A DNA stretch of 64,000 nucleotides from an uncultured Tropicimonas sp. (GCA_947497945.1 CANMIP010000018.1:58116-122115); one strand, 5' to 3'; numbered from the stretch's first letter, positions 34,845 to 44,865 are shown. A program made the numbers and translations. Notes: generated from the sequence alone by a model not told the origin.

Positions 34845-35860
34845 AGACCCTGATTTTGGCAGGCGCCTCGACGCTGGCGCTGTCGGCCGCCGCGATGGCC
34901 GCCGACAAGACCCTGACCATCTCGGTCTATTCCTTCTCGCAAGACGAGTTCAAGGAGCTGGTCTACGAGCCCTTTGAGGAGATCTGCGGCTGCGAGATCG
35001 TTGTCGAGACCGGCAATTCCATCGAGCGGATGGCCAAGATAGAGGCCAACAAGGACGCGCCCGTGATCGACATGGCCGTGCTCTCCACGCATGATGCGCT
35101 TGGTGCTGCGCGCAAGGGCCTGTTGCAGCCGATCGACGTCTCCAGTCTCAGCAATTACGACAAGCTCTATGACATCGCCAAGGACCCGCTCGGCGACAAT
35201 ATGGGCATCGGTTACACCTTCTATTCCACCTCCATCGTCTATCGGTCCGACAAGGTCACCGTGGAGAGCTGGGCCGACCTGCTTTCGCCCGAACTGGCCG
35301 GCAATGTCGCCCTTCCGGACGTGACCACCAACCAGGGCCCGCCCTCGCTCTACATGATCGGCAAGGCGCTCGGCGATACCGACAGCTCGCTGACGACCCC
35401 GATGGACGCCGTTGGCGAGAAGGCCGACGATATCGTCACCTTCTATGTCCGCTCCTCGCAGCTCGCGCAGCTTATGCAACAGGAAGAGATCTGGGCCGCG
35501 CCTGTGGGCCGCTTCGCCTGGGGCCGCTTCAAGGACAATGGCCTGCCGATGGAATGGGCCGAGCCCAAGGAAGGCCAGACTGGCGGCATGAACGTCATGG
35601 TCATGACAGCGAATAACGGCAACGAAGAGCTGGCGACGCAGTTCATGGATTTCTGGCTCTCGACCGATATCCAGGCCGCACTGGCCAATGGCCTTGTCGA
35701 TAGTCCGGCCAATGCCGAGGTGGAACTGTCGGACGAGATCGCCGCCAACCTGACCTATGGCGCCGAGACCGTCGAACAGCTCGACCTGATCGATCCGGCC
35801 ACTATTCTCGACATGCGCGAGAGCTGGCTGGAGCAGTGGAACACCAAGGTGGTGAAGTAA
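34841..35860 (+). CDS. ABC transporter substrate-binding protein, PotD/spermidine-putrescine-like
   Basis: Signal peptide MKTLILAGASTLALSAAAMA; cluster with two permeases and an ATPase; ATGA overlap with lacI-like gene. Confidence 0.85.
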   Translation: MKTLILAGASTLALSAAAMAADKTLTISVYSFSQDEFKELVYEPFEEICGCEIVVETGNSIERMAKIEANKDAPVIDMAVLSTHDALGAARKGLLQPIDVSSLSNYDKLYDIAKDPLGDNMGIGYTFYSTSIVYRSDKVTVESWADLLSPELAGNVALPDVTTNQGPPSLYMIGKALGDTDSSLTTPMDAVGEKADDIVTFYVRSSQLAQLMQQEEIWAAPVGRFAWGRFKDNGLPMEWAEPKEGQTGGMNVMVMTANNGNEELATQFMDFWLSTDIQAALANGLVDSPANAEVELSDEIAANLTYGAETVEQLDLIDPATILDMRESWLEQWNTKVVK

Positions 35861-35864
35861 CTCC

Positions 35865-36692
35865 ATGTTCGAGAACCGGGCAATCGGTCTGGCCCTGGTC
35901 CTGCCCGCGGCGATCTTCGCCGCGGCGCTCTTCCTGCTGCCGGTCGGCATCCTCCTCTCCGAAGCCTTCCAGACCGAAACGGGCTGGTCGGTGTCGGCCT
36001 ATGGCGAGTTCTTCGCCTCACCCCGCAACCAGACAGTGTTCTTCCGCACGTTGAAACTGGCCACGCTGGTCGCCGGCACCTCCGCCGTGATCGGCTATGC
36101 CGCCGCCTTCGCCATCGTCAACCTGCCGGCCACGTCGCGCGGGCGCATGTTCGGGCTGGTCACGCTGCCGCTGATGATCTCGCCCGTGGCGCGGACCTAT
36201 GCCTGGCTGGTGATCCTCGGACGCACCGGCTTCGTCAACAAGCTGCTGGTCGATCTCGGCATCACCGAGACGCCGATCCGCATCCTCTTCACCGAAACGG
36301 CCGTCTTCATCGGCCTGTTGCAGCTCTTCCTGCCGCTGATGATCATCTCGCTGGTCTCGGCGATGGAGAACATGCCGCGCGACGCCGTGCCCGCCGCCCG
36401 CATCCTCGGCGCCAACTGGTTCCAGGTCTTCTGGCGGGTGATCCTGCCGCTGACCCGCGAAGGGCTGGTGGTCGGCGGCACGCTGGTCTTCACCGGCTCG
36501 ATGACCGCCTATATCACGCCGGCCATTCTCGGCGGCTCCAAGGTGCTGATGCTGGAAACGCTGCTCTACCAGCGGGTGACCGTCGCCAATGACTTCGTCT
36601 CCGCCTCGGTGATCGCCATGATCCTGATCGTCATGAGCTTCTCGGCCAACCTGCTGCTCAAGCGGCTCGCAACGGCGAGGAAATCTCGATGA
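35865..36692 (+). CDS. ABC transporter permease (PotB-like)
   Basis: Multi-TM protein; EAA-loop-like PAARILGANWFQVFWRVILPLTREG. Confidence 0.88.
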   Translation: MFENRAIGLALVLPAAIFAAALFLLPVGILLSEAFQTETGWSVSAYGEFFASPRNQTVFFRTLKLATLVAGTSAVIGYAAAFAIVNLPATSRGRMFGLVTLPLMISPVARTYAWLVILGRTGFVNKLLVDLGITETPIRILFTETAVFIGLLQLFLPLMIISLVSAMENMPRDAVPAARILGANWFQVFWRVILPLTREGLVVGGTLVFTGSMTAYITPAILGGSKVLMLETLLYQRVTVANDFVSASVIAMILIVMSFSANLLLKRLATARKSR

Positions 36693-37468
36693 ACAGTCGG
36701 CTCAGCACCTGGATCATCCTCGGGCTCACACTCACCTTCCTGATCGGGCCGTTCCTGATCATCATCGCCGCCGCCCTCTCGGCCGGCAACAACCTCGCCT
36801 TCCCGCCGCAGGGCCTGTCGTTCAAATGGTATCTCAAGGTGTTCGAGGTCGAGAGCTTCCGTGCCAGCTTCGGCGTCTCCATGTTCCTCGCGATCTTCGG
36901 CACGCTGGCAGCCCTCGTGCTCGGGATTCCGGCGGCCTACGCGATGTCGCGCTTCAGGGTGCCGGGCGCCGAGACCGTCCGGCTCATCGTCTCCTCGCCG
37001 ATCATCGTGCCGGGCATCATCGTCGGCCTCGCGCTGCTGCAATACCTCGTCATCCCGCTCGGGGTCGGCATCGGCCCGGCGCTGTTCCTGGCCCATACCG
37101 CGCTGATCCTTCCCTACGCGGTGCGCGTGGTCTCGGCCTCGATGCAGAACCTGCGCGTGGACATGGAGGAGGCCGCGCTGATGCTCGGCTGCACCCGGTT
37201 CGGCGCTTTCCGCCGCATCGTGTTGCCCAATATCCGGGGCGGGGTGCTCGCGGCCTTCATCCTCGGCTTCGTGACCTCCTTCAACCAGGTCCCGGTCTCG
37301 CTCTTCCTCTCCGGGCCGGGCCTGCGCACGCTGCCGATCGACATGATCGCCTATATGGAGATCAACTATGACCCCTCTGTCGCCGCCCTTTCGGCGCTGC
37401 TGGCCTTCATGTCGATGGGCATCGTCTTCGCCGCCGAACGTTTCATCGGACTGTCCCGCTATGTCTGA
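36689..37468 (+). CDS. ABC transporter permease (PotC-like)
   Basis: Multi-TM protein; EEAALMLGCTRFGAFRRIVLPNIRGG; overlaps upstream gene by ATGA. Confidence 0.88.
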   Translation: MNSRLSTWIILGLTLTFLIGPFLIIIAAALSAGNNLAFPPQGLSFKWYLKVFEVESFRASFGVSMFLAIFGTLAALVLGIPAAYAMSRFRVPGAETVRLIVSSPIIVPGIIVGLALLQYLVIPLGVGIGPALFLAHTALILPYAVRVVSASMQNLRVDMEEAALMLGCTRFGAFRRIVLPNIRGGVLAAFILGFVTSFNQVPVSLFLSGPGLRTLPIDMIAYMEINYDPSVAALSALLAFMSMGIVFAAERFIGLSRYV

Positions 37469-37531
37469 TCCCGCATTCGCATCCTTGACCGTCCCCGGCG
37501 TGACTCTCCCTCGCGCGCGACCGTCGAGGCT

Positions 37532-37567
37532 GGCAGCCTCCGCCCCCCTCCCTCAGCGGAGGCTGCC
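37532..37567 (+). repeat. Perfect 12-bp inverted repeat between permease and ATPase genes
   Basis: GGCAGCCTCCGC - CCCCCTCCCTCA - GCGGAGGCTGCC. Confidence 0.8.
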
Positions 37568-37636
37568 CCCTTCTTCGCGGCCCGGCGCCGCCCTACGCAA
37601 GCTGCCCCTCTCCCTGACGGCTGGAACTCCAAGCGC

Positions 37637-38602
37637 ATGACCGATCAAGAATTCGTCTCCCTACGGGACCTCACGCTGGCCTATGACAAGACCATCGCCG
37701 TCGACCGGCTCAATCTCGATATTCGCAAGGGCGAGCTGATCGCGCTGCTCGGCCCGTCGGGCTGCGGCAAGACCACGACGATGCGCGCCATTGCCGGGCT
37801 GCTGACCCCGCGCGGCGGCTCGGTCCATATCGACGGGCGGGACGTGACCCGCCTGCCGCCCAGCCGCCGCGAGGTCGGGCTGGTGTTCCAGTCCTACGCG
37901 CTCTTTCCCCATCTGAGCGTCTTCGAGAATGTCGCCTTCGGCCTGCGGCTCCGGCGCGAGGCCGATCTGGAGGCCAAGGTCATGGCGGGGCTCGAAACGG
38001 TCGGGCTGATCGATTTCGCAAAGCGCCAGCCGGCGGATCTTTCGGGCGGCCAGCAGCAACGCGTGTCTCTGGCCCGTTCGCTGGTGATGCATCCGAAGGT
38101 GCTGCTGCTGGACGAGCCGCTCTCCAATCTCGACGCGCGGCTGCGGCTGGAGATGCGCACCGAGCTGCAACGCGTGCAGCGCGAAACGGGGATCACCATG
38201 GTCTTCGTCACCCATGACCAGGCCGAAGCGCTGGCGCTGGCGGACCGGATCGTGCTCATGCGCGACGGCGCCATCGAGCAGGTCGGCACGGCGGAGGAGA
38301 TCTACAACGCGCCCGTCTCCGGATTCGCCGCCGATTTCATGGGGTTCGAAACCATCCTGCCCGATGGCGACGGCGGCGGGCTCGCCTGGCGGCCCGGCGC
38401 GGTGGTGCTGGGCAGTGGGCCGCATGAGGGCGAGATCCGCGGCGCCTCCTTCGCCGGAGAACGCCGCGAATATGTGATCGAGAGCGCGCTTGGGACAATC
38501 AAGGCCGATGTGCCGGTCTCCGAACACCGCTTCGAGATCGGCGCGCGGCTTGCCTTCGATCTGCCCCGCGAGACGGCGGTGGAACTGGCGCGGATCGACT
38601 GA
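37637..38602 (+). CDS. ABC transporter ATP-binding protein (PotA/UgpC-like)
   Basis: Walker A GPSGCGKTT; signature LSGGQQQRVSLARSL; Walker B VLLLDEPLSNLD. Confidence 0.93.
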   Translation: MTDQEFVSLRDLTLAYDKTIAVDRLNLDIRKGELIALLGPSGCGKTTTMRAIAGLLTPRGGSVHIDGRDVTRLPPSRREVGLVFQSYALFPHLSVFENVAFGLRLRREADLEAKVMAGLETVGLIDFAKRQPADLSGGQQQRVSLARSLVMHPKVLLLDEPLSNLDARLRLEMRTELQRVQRETGITMVFVTHDQAEALALADRIVLMRDGAIEQVGTAEEIYNAPVSGFAADFMGFETILPDGDGGGLAWRPGAVVLGSGPHEGEIRGASFAGERREYVIESALGTIKADVPVSEHRFEIGARLAFDLPRETAVELARID

Positions 38603-39492
38603 TGGGGATCTGGATCGATACGGATATGGGGGGCGATGACATCTTCGCCATCCTGCTCGCCGCCCGCGCGCGGCAGGTCGACGGGGTCTCGCTGAGCTTC
38701 GGCAATGCGCCCTTGCCGCAGGTCCGGGCGAATGCCGCCGGGGCCGCCGAGGCTTTCGGCTGGACCATGCCGATCCATGCCGGGGCCGAGCGCGCCATTC
38801 TCGGGACGGTCACGACGGCGCAATATGCTCTAGGACAGGCAGGCATCCCGACGCGCGGCCAGACCCTGCCCGCTGCCGTGGCCGAGCATGGCCCCGCCCT
38901 GCCGGCGCTGGCGGGCTGGCTCGAAGCGGAAACGGAGGCGGAGATCCTTGCCCTCGGCCCGCTGAGCAATCTTGCGGTCCTCGCGCTGGCCCGGCCGGAC
39001 CTGCTCGACCGGATCGGGCGCGTCACCTGGATGGGCGGCGCGATCGGGCGCGGCAACCACACGGCCTCCGCCGAGTTCAACGCCGCCGCCGACCCGGAAG
39101 CGCTCGCCATCCTGCTGGCCCGGAATGTGCCACTGACGATGGTGGATCTCGACGCCTGCCGGCGGGTCGAGATCACCGAGGCCGATCATGCTGCGCTCGG
39201 CAGCTCGGAGCTTCTGCGCGACCTCTTCGGCGGCTATCTGGACATCGCGTTGAGTCGGGGGCGACCGGCCATGGCGCTGTACGATCCGGTTGCCGCCGCC
39301 TGTCTCGCCGCGCCGGAGCTTTTCACCACCGCCCCGGCCGAGATCGCGGTCGAGCTCGCTGGTGGCCACTGCCGCGGTCGGACCATTGTCGATCAGCGCG
39401 CCCCGGAGCGGGCCAATGCGCGGATCGTGACCGACCTGGACGCCGACGCGATGAAGGCGCTCTGTCTCTCTGCGTTGGAGGCGAGCCGATGA
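38602..39492 (+). CDS. Nucleoside hydrolase (IUNH family)
   Basis: N-terminal MGIWIDTDMGGDDIFAILLA, LGPLSNLAVLALARPDLLDRI, WMGGAIGRGNHTASAEFNAAADPEAL. Confidence 0.88.
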   Translation: MGIWIDTDMGGDDIFAILLAARARQVDGVSLSFGNAPLPQVRANAAGAAEAFGWTMPIHAGAERAILGTVTTAQYALGQAGIPTRGQTLPAAVAEHGPALPALAGWLEAETEAEILALGPLSNLAVLALARPDLLDRIGRVTWMGGAIGRGNHTASAEFNAAADPEALAILLARNVPLTMVDLDACRRVEITEADHAALGSSELLRDLFGGYLDIALSRGRPAMALYDPVAAACLAAPELFTTAPAEIAVELAGGHCRGRTIVDQRAPERANARIVTDLDADAMKALCLSALEASR

Positions 39493-41252
39493 TCCCCGAA
39501 CCGCAGGACCTGAACGTTCCCGAGCTGCGTGATCGCGCGGTCGCTGCCGCGCGGGGCGATGCCGCCTTCGACGTGCTGATCTGCGGCGCCACACTGGCGG
39601 ATCTTGCCACCGGCGAGTTGCGCCCGGCCGATATCGGTCTTGTCGGCCCGCTCATCGCCTCGGTCCACCCGGCAGGCCAGCGCATGGATGCCACGGAGAT
39701 TATCGACGCAACCGGCCTGATCGCCGCGCCCGGGCTGATCGACACGCATATGCATGTCGAAAGCTCCATGGTGACGCCCGAGACCTATGCCGCCGCTGTC
39801 CTGCCCCGTGGTGTCACCACCATCGTCTGGGACCCGCATGAATTCGGCAATGTCGCCGGGCTGGCCGGGGTCGAGTACGCGCTCGACAGCGCCGTCCGCT
39901 CGGCGCTGCGCATCCTGCCGCTGGCGCCCTCCTGCGTGCCGTCTGCGCCGGGTTTCGAGACCACCGGTGCCGATTTCGTCCCCGAAGTGATTGCCGACAT
40001 GCTCGAGCGGCCCGGCATCCACGGGCTTGCCGAGCTGATGGATATGCGCGGCGTGACCTCACGCGCCGAACGGATGCGCGGCATCGTCCAGACCGGGCTC
40101 GCATCGGGCAAGCCGCTCTGTGGCCATGCGCGCGGGCTGACCGGGGCTGCGCTGCAGGCCTATGCCGCCGCCGGGGTCAGCTCCGATCACGAGATTACTT
40201 CAGCCGGGGACCTGATGGAAAAGCTCCGCGCCGGTCTGACCATCGAGCTGCGCGGCTCGCATCCCTACCTGTTGCCGGAATGCGCGGCGGCGTTGCAGGC
40301 CCTGCCGCAGATGCCGCCGACCGTCACCTTCTGTTCCGACGATGTCTTCCCCGATGACCTGCTCGCGAGCGGTGCTGTCGACGAGATGCTGCGGCGGATG
40401 ATTGCGCATGGGCTCGACCCGATGCGGGCCTTGCAGGCGGCGAGCCTGAACGCGGCGATCCGGCTCGGACGGCCTGATCTCGGCCTGATCGCCCCGGGTA
40501 AACGCGCCGATATCGTCCTGCTCGACGATCTGGAGACCTTCCGCGCCCGTCATGTCTTGCGCGATGGCGCAGCCATCGCCGCGACCGGGACAGGCTCGCG
40601 CTTCCCGGACGCTTTCCTCGAAACTTGCGCGCTCCCGGCCTTCCGCGCCGAGGATTTCATCCTGCGGGCCGACGGGGAAACCGTCCGGCTCGCGACCATC
40701 TCCCGGCCGCGTTTCACGGAATGGGGCGAGGCGTTGGCCGAGGTTGTGGATGGGGTCGTCCTTCCGCCCGAGGGGGTTACGATGATCGCTGTGATCAATC
40801 GCCATGGCGGCAATCCGGCGCCGAAACTCGGTTTTCTCGAAAACTGGGGTCAGTGGGACGGCGCCTTCGCGACGACTATCAGCCATGACAGCCACAACCT
40901 GACCGTCTTCGGCAAACGCCCCGAGGACATGGTCGCGGCGGCCAATGCGGTGATCGAGGCCCGCGGTGGCATGGCCGTGGCGCGGGCCGGCGCGCCCGTG
41001 GCCGTGCTCCCGCTGCCCGTGGCGGGGCTGGTCTCCGACGCTCCCTTGCCGCAGGTCGCGGCGGGGCTCGCCGCGCTTCGTGACGCGATGGATCAGGTCG
41101 TGTCGTGGGAGCCGCCCTATCTCACATTCAAGGCGCTGGTCGGGGCGACGCTTGCTTGCAATGCCGGTCCGCACCAGACCGATCTCGGGATCGCGGATTC
41201 CCATGCCGGGATCCTGCTGCCTTCGCCGATCCTGCCGGAAGGGTCAGGCTGA
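39489..41252 (+). CDS. ade: Adenine deaminase
   Basis: GLIDTHMHVESSMVTPETYAAAVLPRGVTTIVWDPHEFGNVAG, SSDHEITSAGD, FCSDDVFPDDL, PGKRADIVLLDDL. Confidence 0.9.
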   Translation: MIPEPQDLNVPELRDRAVAAARGDAAFDVLICGATLADLATGELRPADIGLVGPLIASVHPAGQRMDATEIIDATGLIAAPGLIDTHMHVESSMVTPETYAAAVLPRGVTTIVWDPHEFGNVAGLAGVEYALDSAVRSALRILPLAPSCVPSAPGFETTGADFVPEVIADMLERPGIHGLAELMDMRGVTSRAERMRGIVQTGLASGKPLCGHARGLTGAALQAYAAAGVSSDHEITSAGDLMEKLRAGLTIELRGSHPYLLPECAAALQALPQMPPTVTFCSDDVFPDDLLASGAVDEMLRRMIAHGLDPMRALQAASLNAAIRLGRPDLGLIAPGKRADIVLLDDLETFRARHVLRDGAAIAATGTGSRFPDAFLETCALPAFRAEDFILRADGETVRLATISRPRFTEWGEALAEVVDGVVLPPEGVTMIAVINRHGGNPAPKLGFLENWGQWDGAFATTISHDSHNLTVFGKRPEDMVAAANAVIEARGGMAVARAGAPVAVLPLPVAGLVSDAPLPQVAAGLAALRDAMDQVVSWEPPYLTFKALVGATLACNAGPHQTDLGIADSHAGILLPSPILPEGSG

Positions 41253-42419
41253 CAGGGCGCGGCGCGCGACCTCGGCCCAGAAGGCGACACCTGTCGCTAT
41301 GGCGTCATCGTTGAAGTCATATCCGGTATTGTGGTGCAGCGCGCCGTCCCGTGCCGGGCCGTTGCCAAGCCAGACATAGGCGCCCGGCGCCTCCTGCCCG
41401 AAAAAGGCGAAATCGTCGCCGGCGGTGGAGGGCGGGAAATCCGTCCGCACACCGCCCGTCGCAACGGCCTTTGCGGCGTCCAGCGCGACGGCGGTCGCCG
41501 TGGGGTCGTTGACCACCGGGGGGATGCGACGAATGAAGGAATACTCCGGCTCCACGCCCATTGCCTGCGCGATTCCGGCCGCCAATTGTCCGATTTCCGT
41601 CTCCAGCTGGTCCCGCACCCCGGACGTGTAGGCCCGGGCCGTGCCGCCGATATCGACAAAATCCGGGATCACGTTCAACGCCTCGGGATCGCCCCCCGAA
41701 ACCGAACAGGCGCTGACCACGGCTGGTTGCAGCGGGTCGATCACCCGGCCGGGAATGGTCTGCAGCGCGGCGAGAAAATGGCCGGATGCCGTGACCGGAT
41801 CGCGCCCCAGATGCGGTTTTGCCCCATGGGTGCCAACCCCGCGAAACCGCACGCGCCAGCTGTCCGAGGAGGCAAGCTGTGGTCCGGCGACCACGGCCAT
41901 CTGGTCCACCGCCAGACCCGGCATGTTGTGCAGCCCGAAGACCATGTCGCAAGGAAATCGCTCGAAGAGGCCGTCCTCGACCATCCGCCGTGCCCCACCG
42001 CGCCCTTCCTCGGCGGGCTGGAAGATGAAATAGACGCTGCCCTCGGGCGGATCGGCGGCTAGCTGCGCCGCCGCGCCGAGCAGCATCGTGGTATGACCGT
42101 CATGCCCGCAGGCATGCATCTTGCCGGGCGCGGTCGAGGCCCAGGCCGGGGTCCCCGTTTCCGGCATCGCAAGCGCGTCCATGTCGGCGCGCAGGCCGAC
42201 GGCCTTGCTGCCGCCGTTCCGCAACGCGCCGACGACGCCTGTCCCGGCAAGTCCCACCGTTACCTCCAGCCCAACTCCGCGCAAGAAATCGGCAACAATC
42301 GCCGCGGTGCGCGTTTCTTCGAAGCCGAGCTCGGGATGGGCATGCAAGTCACGCCGAATTTCGGTCAGGCGGGAAAGGTCGATGGACGCTGGATCAGTCA
42401 TGGCGCTATTGGTAGCCAT
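41244..42419 (-). CDS. M20-family amidohydrolase / peptidase (hippurate-hydrolase-like); start could be 42401
   Basis: RRDLHAHPELGFEETRTA, VGLRADMDALAMPE, HACGHDGHTTMLLGAA, FQPAEEGRGGARRMVEDG. Confidence 0.9.
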   Translation of the reverse strand: MATNSAMTDPASIDLSRLTEIRRDLHAHPELGFEETRTAAIVADFLRGVGLEVTVGLAGTGVVGALRNGGSKAVGLRADMDALAMPETGTPAWASTAPGKMHACGHDGHTTMLLGAAAQLAADPPEGSVYFIFQPAEEGRGGARRMVEDGLFERFPCDMVFGLHNMPGLAVDQMAVVAGPQLASSDSWRVRFRGVGTHGAKPHLGRDPVTASGHFLAALQTIPGRVIDPLQPAVVSACSVSGGDPEALNVIPDFVDIGGTARAYTSGVRDQLETEIGQLAAGIAQAMGVEPEYSFIRRIPPVVNDPTATAVALDAAKAVATGGVRTDFPPSTAGDDFAFFGQEAPGAYVWLGNGPARDGALHHNTGYDFNDDAIATGVAFWAEVARRALSA

Positions 42420-42448
42420 CTCGACCCGGTTTGAACAGGATGCACAGC

Positions 42449-43189
42449 ATGGAACCGCATGACTTCTGGCAGGAAATCCATCCGCCCGAGGATACCGTGC
42501 CGCCGCCCTGGAGCAACCGCTTTCCGGCCGTGCTGCCCGATGGGAATATCCTGTTCCTGCCGATCCGTACCCTGGGCGATACCGGCACAGGCATCGCCTC
42601 CCTGATCCTCAACCAGGCAGGGTTCGAGGTCGAAACGGCGCTTGCCGATCACCTCGCCGCGCAGCTCGCGCGGCTGGAGCCCGACCTCATCGTCGGACTG
42701 CCCACGCTGGGCCTTTCGCTCGCCCGCGCCGTGGCCGAACGGCTGGGCCATGCGCGCTATATCCCGCTCGGGACTTCTCGGAAATTCTGGTATCGCGAGG
42801 AGCTTTCGGTGCCGCTCAGCTCAATTACAAGCCCGGGCAGCCAGAAGCGCCTCTATCTGGACCCGCGCCTTCAGCCATTGCTGGACGGGGCCCGGATCGT
42901 GCTGATCGACGACGCGATCAGCACCGGAACCTCGATCGCGGCCGGGCTCGATCTGCTGGCAGTGGCAGGACATGAGCCGCAGGCAATCGGCACGGCGATG
43001 CTGCAGACGGAACGTTGGAAGGAGAGGCTCTGCGCCGGGCGGGGGATCGCGCCAGAGCGGATTCTCGGCGTATTTCACTCGCCTTTGCTGCGTTCCACGC
43101 CGGATGGTTGGGTCGAGCACACCCGCCCGGATCAGGCGCTCGAGATGCGCCCTCCGGTCCCCGAAACTCTACCCGGCAAGGACCCATAG
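42449..43189 (+). CDS. Phosphoribosyltransferase family protein (ORF open from 42431)
   Basis: PRPP-binding motif RIVLIDDAISTGTSIAAG; VGLPTLGLSLARAVAERLG. Confidence 0.82.
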   Translation: MEPHDFWQEIHPPEDTVPPPWSNRFPAVLPDGNILFLPIRTLGDTGTGIASLILNQAGFEVETALADHLAAQLARLEPDLIVGLPTLGLSLARAVAERLGHARYIPLGTSRKFWYREELSVPLSSITSPGSQKRLYLDPRLQPLLDGARIVLIDDAISTGTSIAAGLDLLAVAGHEPQAIGTAMLQTERWKERLCAGRGIAPERILGVFHSPLLRSTPDGWVEHTRPDQALEMRPPVPETLPGKDP

Positions 43190-43485
43190 GAAGAGCGCTG
43201 GACATCCTGGTGCTGGAGCCGCTGAACCGCGACCAGGAAGCGATTGTCTATCCAAACGGCAAGGAGAAGGCCGCCTTGGCCGATGTCGCGGACATCGCGA
43301 TTTTGGCGCGTGTTTCGGAAGAGGTTGATGAAACGATCCGGGAGCAGATCAAGGCGGGTGGCTGCCCGGTGCAAGTTTGCCAAAGTGGTGAAATTCGGAA
43401 AAAAACCATCAAATTGCGGAAGACTTGCGCGTTTCCACGGGCGATGTACTGCCGGTGTCGTGAACAGTCTGAGCAGCCCCCCAAA

Positions 43486-44151
43486 TCAAGCGTGGTTGAA
43501 TTGTTCTGCTTTGCCGGCATCGCATTCATTTGATGACAAAACTCGGATGACGGGTTCCTGCGCAGAAGTCGTCGCCCATACCGATTGCAGCATCATCAGG
43601 AAGGGCGGTAGCCGCCCGCCTCCAAGGATCGCTGCATCCGTCGGGTTCTCAAGCACGCGCAGCAACCGCAGAAGAGCGTCAGTGAAAGCATCGTCCCAGT
43701 GCGCCAGGGTCAGCCCCTGCGGAAGCGGGCCTCCCTTTGGCATTCGAATGGCACCGGCGGCGTTCTCCATCTCGATGGCAAGTTCGGTCATCACCCGCGT
43801 GTTCAGTGAGATCAGCACGCCGAGGAGGGGTGTCTCTGGTGATGCGTCGGGTGTGCCAGCTTCCACCGGCATCGTCATGGGGCAGCACATGTATCGCGTG
43901 CTGTCGTAGCGGTATCTTTCGCCGTCGAGGATCGCTTCCTTGGACCCGCTCACGACCGCGACGACGCAGGGCTCGTATACAGCAGGGGCACACCGAAGCG
44001 GCTCGGTTACCCGGAAGATCTGCACGCCCTTGATCCCGGTTTCCACCGCGCCTGCTTCGCTGACCCGCTCTTCGATTAGGTGTTTGATCTGTTGCTTGCT
44101 CATATCGTCAGATTGAAATCGAATGACGACGGAACTCAATCCGAGCGACAC
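43486..44151 (-). pseudogene. Truncated AraC-family regulator (N-terminal domain only)
   Basis: KQQIKHLIEERVSEAGAVETGIKGVQIFRVTEPLRCAPAVYEPCVVAVVSGSKEAILDGERYRYD... resembles the AraC_N domain; sequence departs from the family after AAILGGGR and no HTH pair follows. Confidence 0.65.
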
Positions 44152-44273
44152 GAATAGGCATGTTTTAGAGACGATGTCGCCTATTTGGCTCCCGCGCCGA
44201 GATATATCTCATTGGTCGAAGCGACAGAACACCTGTCATGTCGTCGATGGGCACCATCGGCAGGAGCATCGAG

Positions 44274-44510
44274 ATGCCTGACTCCAAAAAAACGCATTAC
44301 GAGATCGCGCAGGTCTACCCGGGCTCTGACCGGCAGAAGTCCCGGGATTTGCTCGTGGACCGTGTGGGTTGGTCAAGGTCGGACATCCTGCCGGGCGAGA
44401 TTGCCATCGTCAAATCCGGCGAGAGCGACCCTCAGGGAAAGGGTGCCGTGCGATCTGTCGAGTCCGGGTCGACGGCCATTATCGAGGCGGCGTCAACATG
44501 CCATGTTTGC
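44274..44510 (+). pseudogene. Possible SRPBCC-family gene fragment
   Basis: KKTHYEIAQVYPGSDRQKSRDLLVDRVGWSRSDILPGEIAIVKSGESDPQGKGAVRSV has an SRPBCC-like N-terminal pattern, but the frame then degenerates. Confidence 0.3.
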
Positions 44511-44798
44511 TCTCCTTTGCGACACGGTGCGTGCGCAAAGGAGCAGCACAATTCCGGGACGGGTCCAGCCCCCAAGCGAGTGCTCCAGAGGACTCTCGTC
44601 GGCCAACCTGCATTGAAGCAGAGTTCCCAATCGACGAAGTCCAGTCTATGTCGACAGAAATTCTATTAAAATCCGACATTTGCAGCAGGCGTCAATTAGG
44701 ATTCCATTAGTGCATCGGCGTCAGGGTGGCGATGCACCCCAAGCACGGTGGCACGCTCGGCAAGGGAGCCGACGTAGTAGCGCAGAATGCGGCAACCG

Positions 44799-44819
44799 CC
44801 GCCGGGCTGGCCCCGGCGG
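44799..44819 (+). promoter_or_regulatory. Hairpin in the flagellin 5' leader
   Basis: CCGCCGGG-CTGGC-CCCGGCGG, perfect 8-bp stem, 47 nt upstream of the flagellin ATG. Confidence 0.5.
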
Positions 44820-44865
44820 TCATGATCCCCGGCGTAAAACGTCGCACTCGAAGGATAACTCGAAC

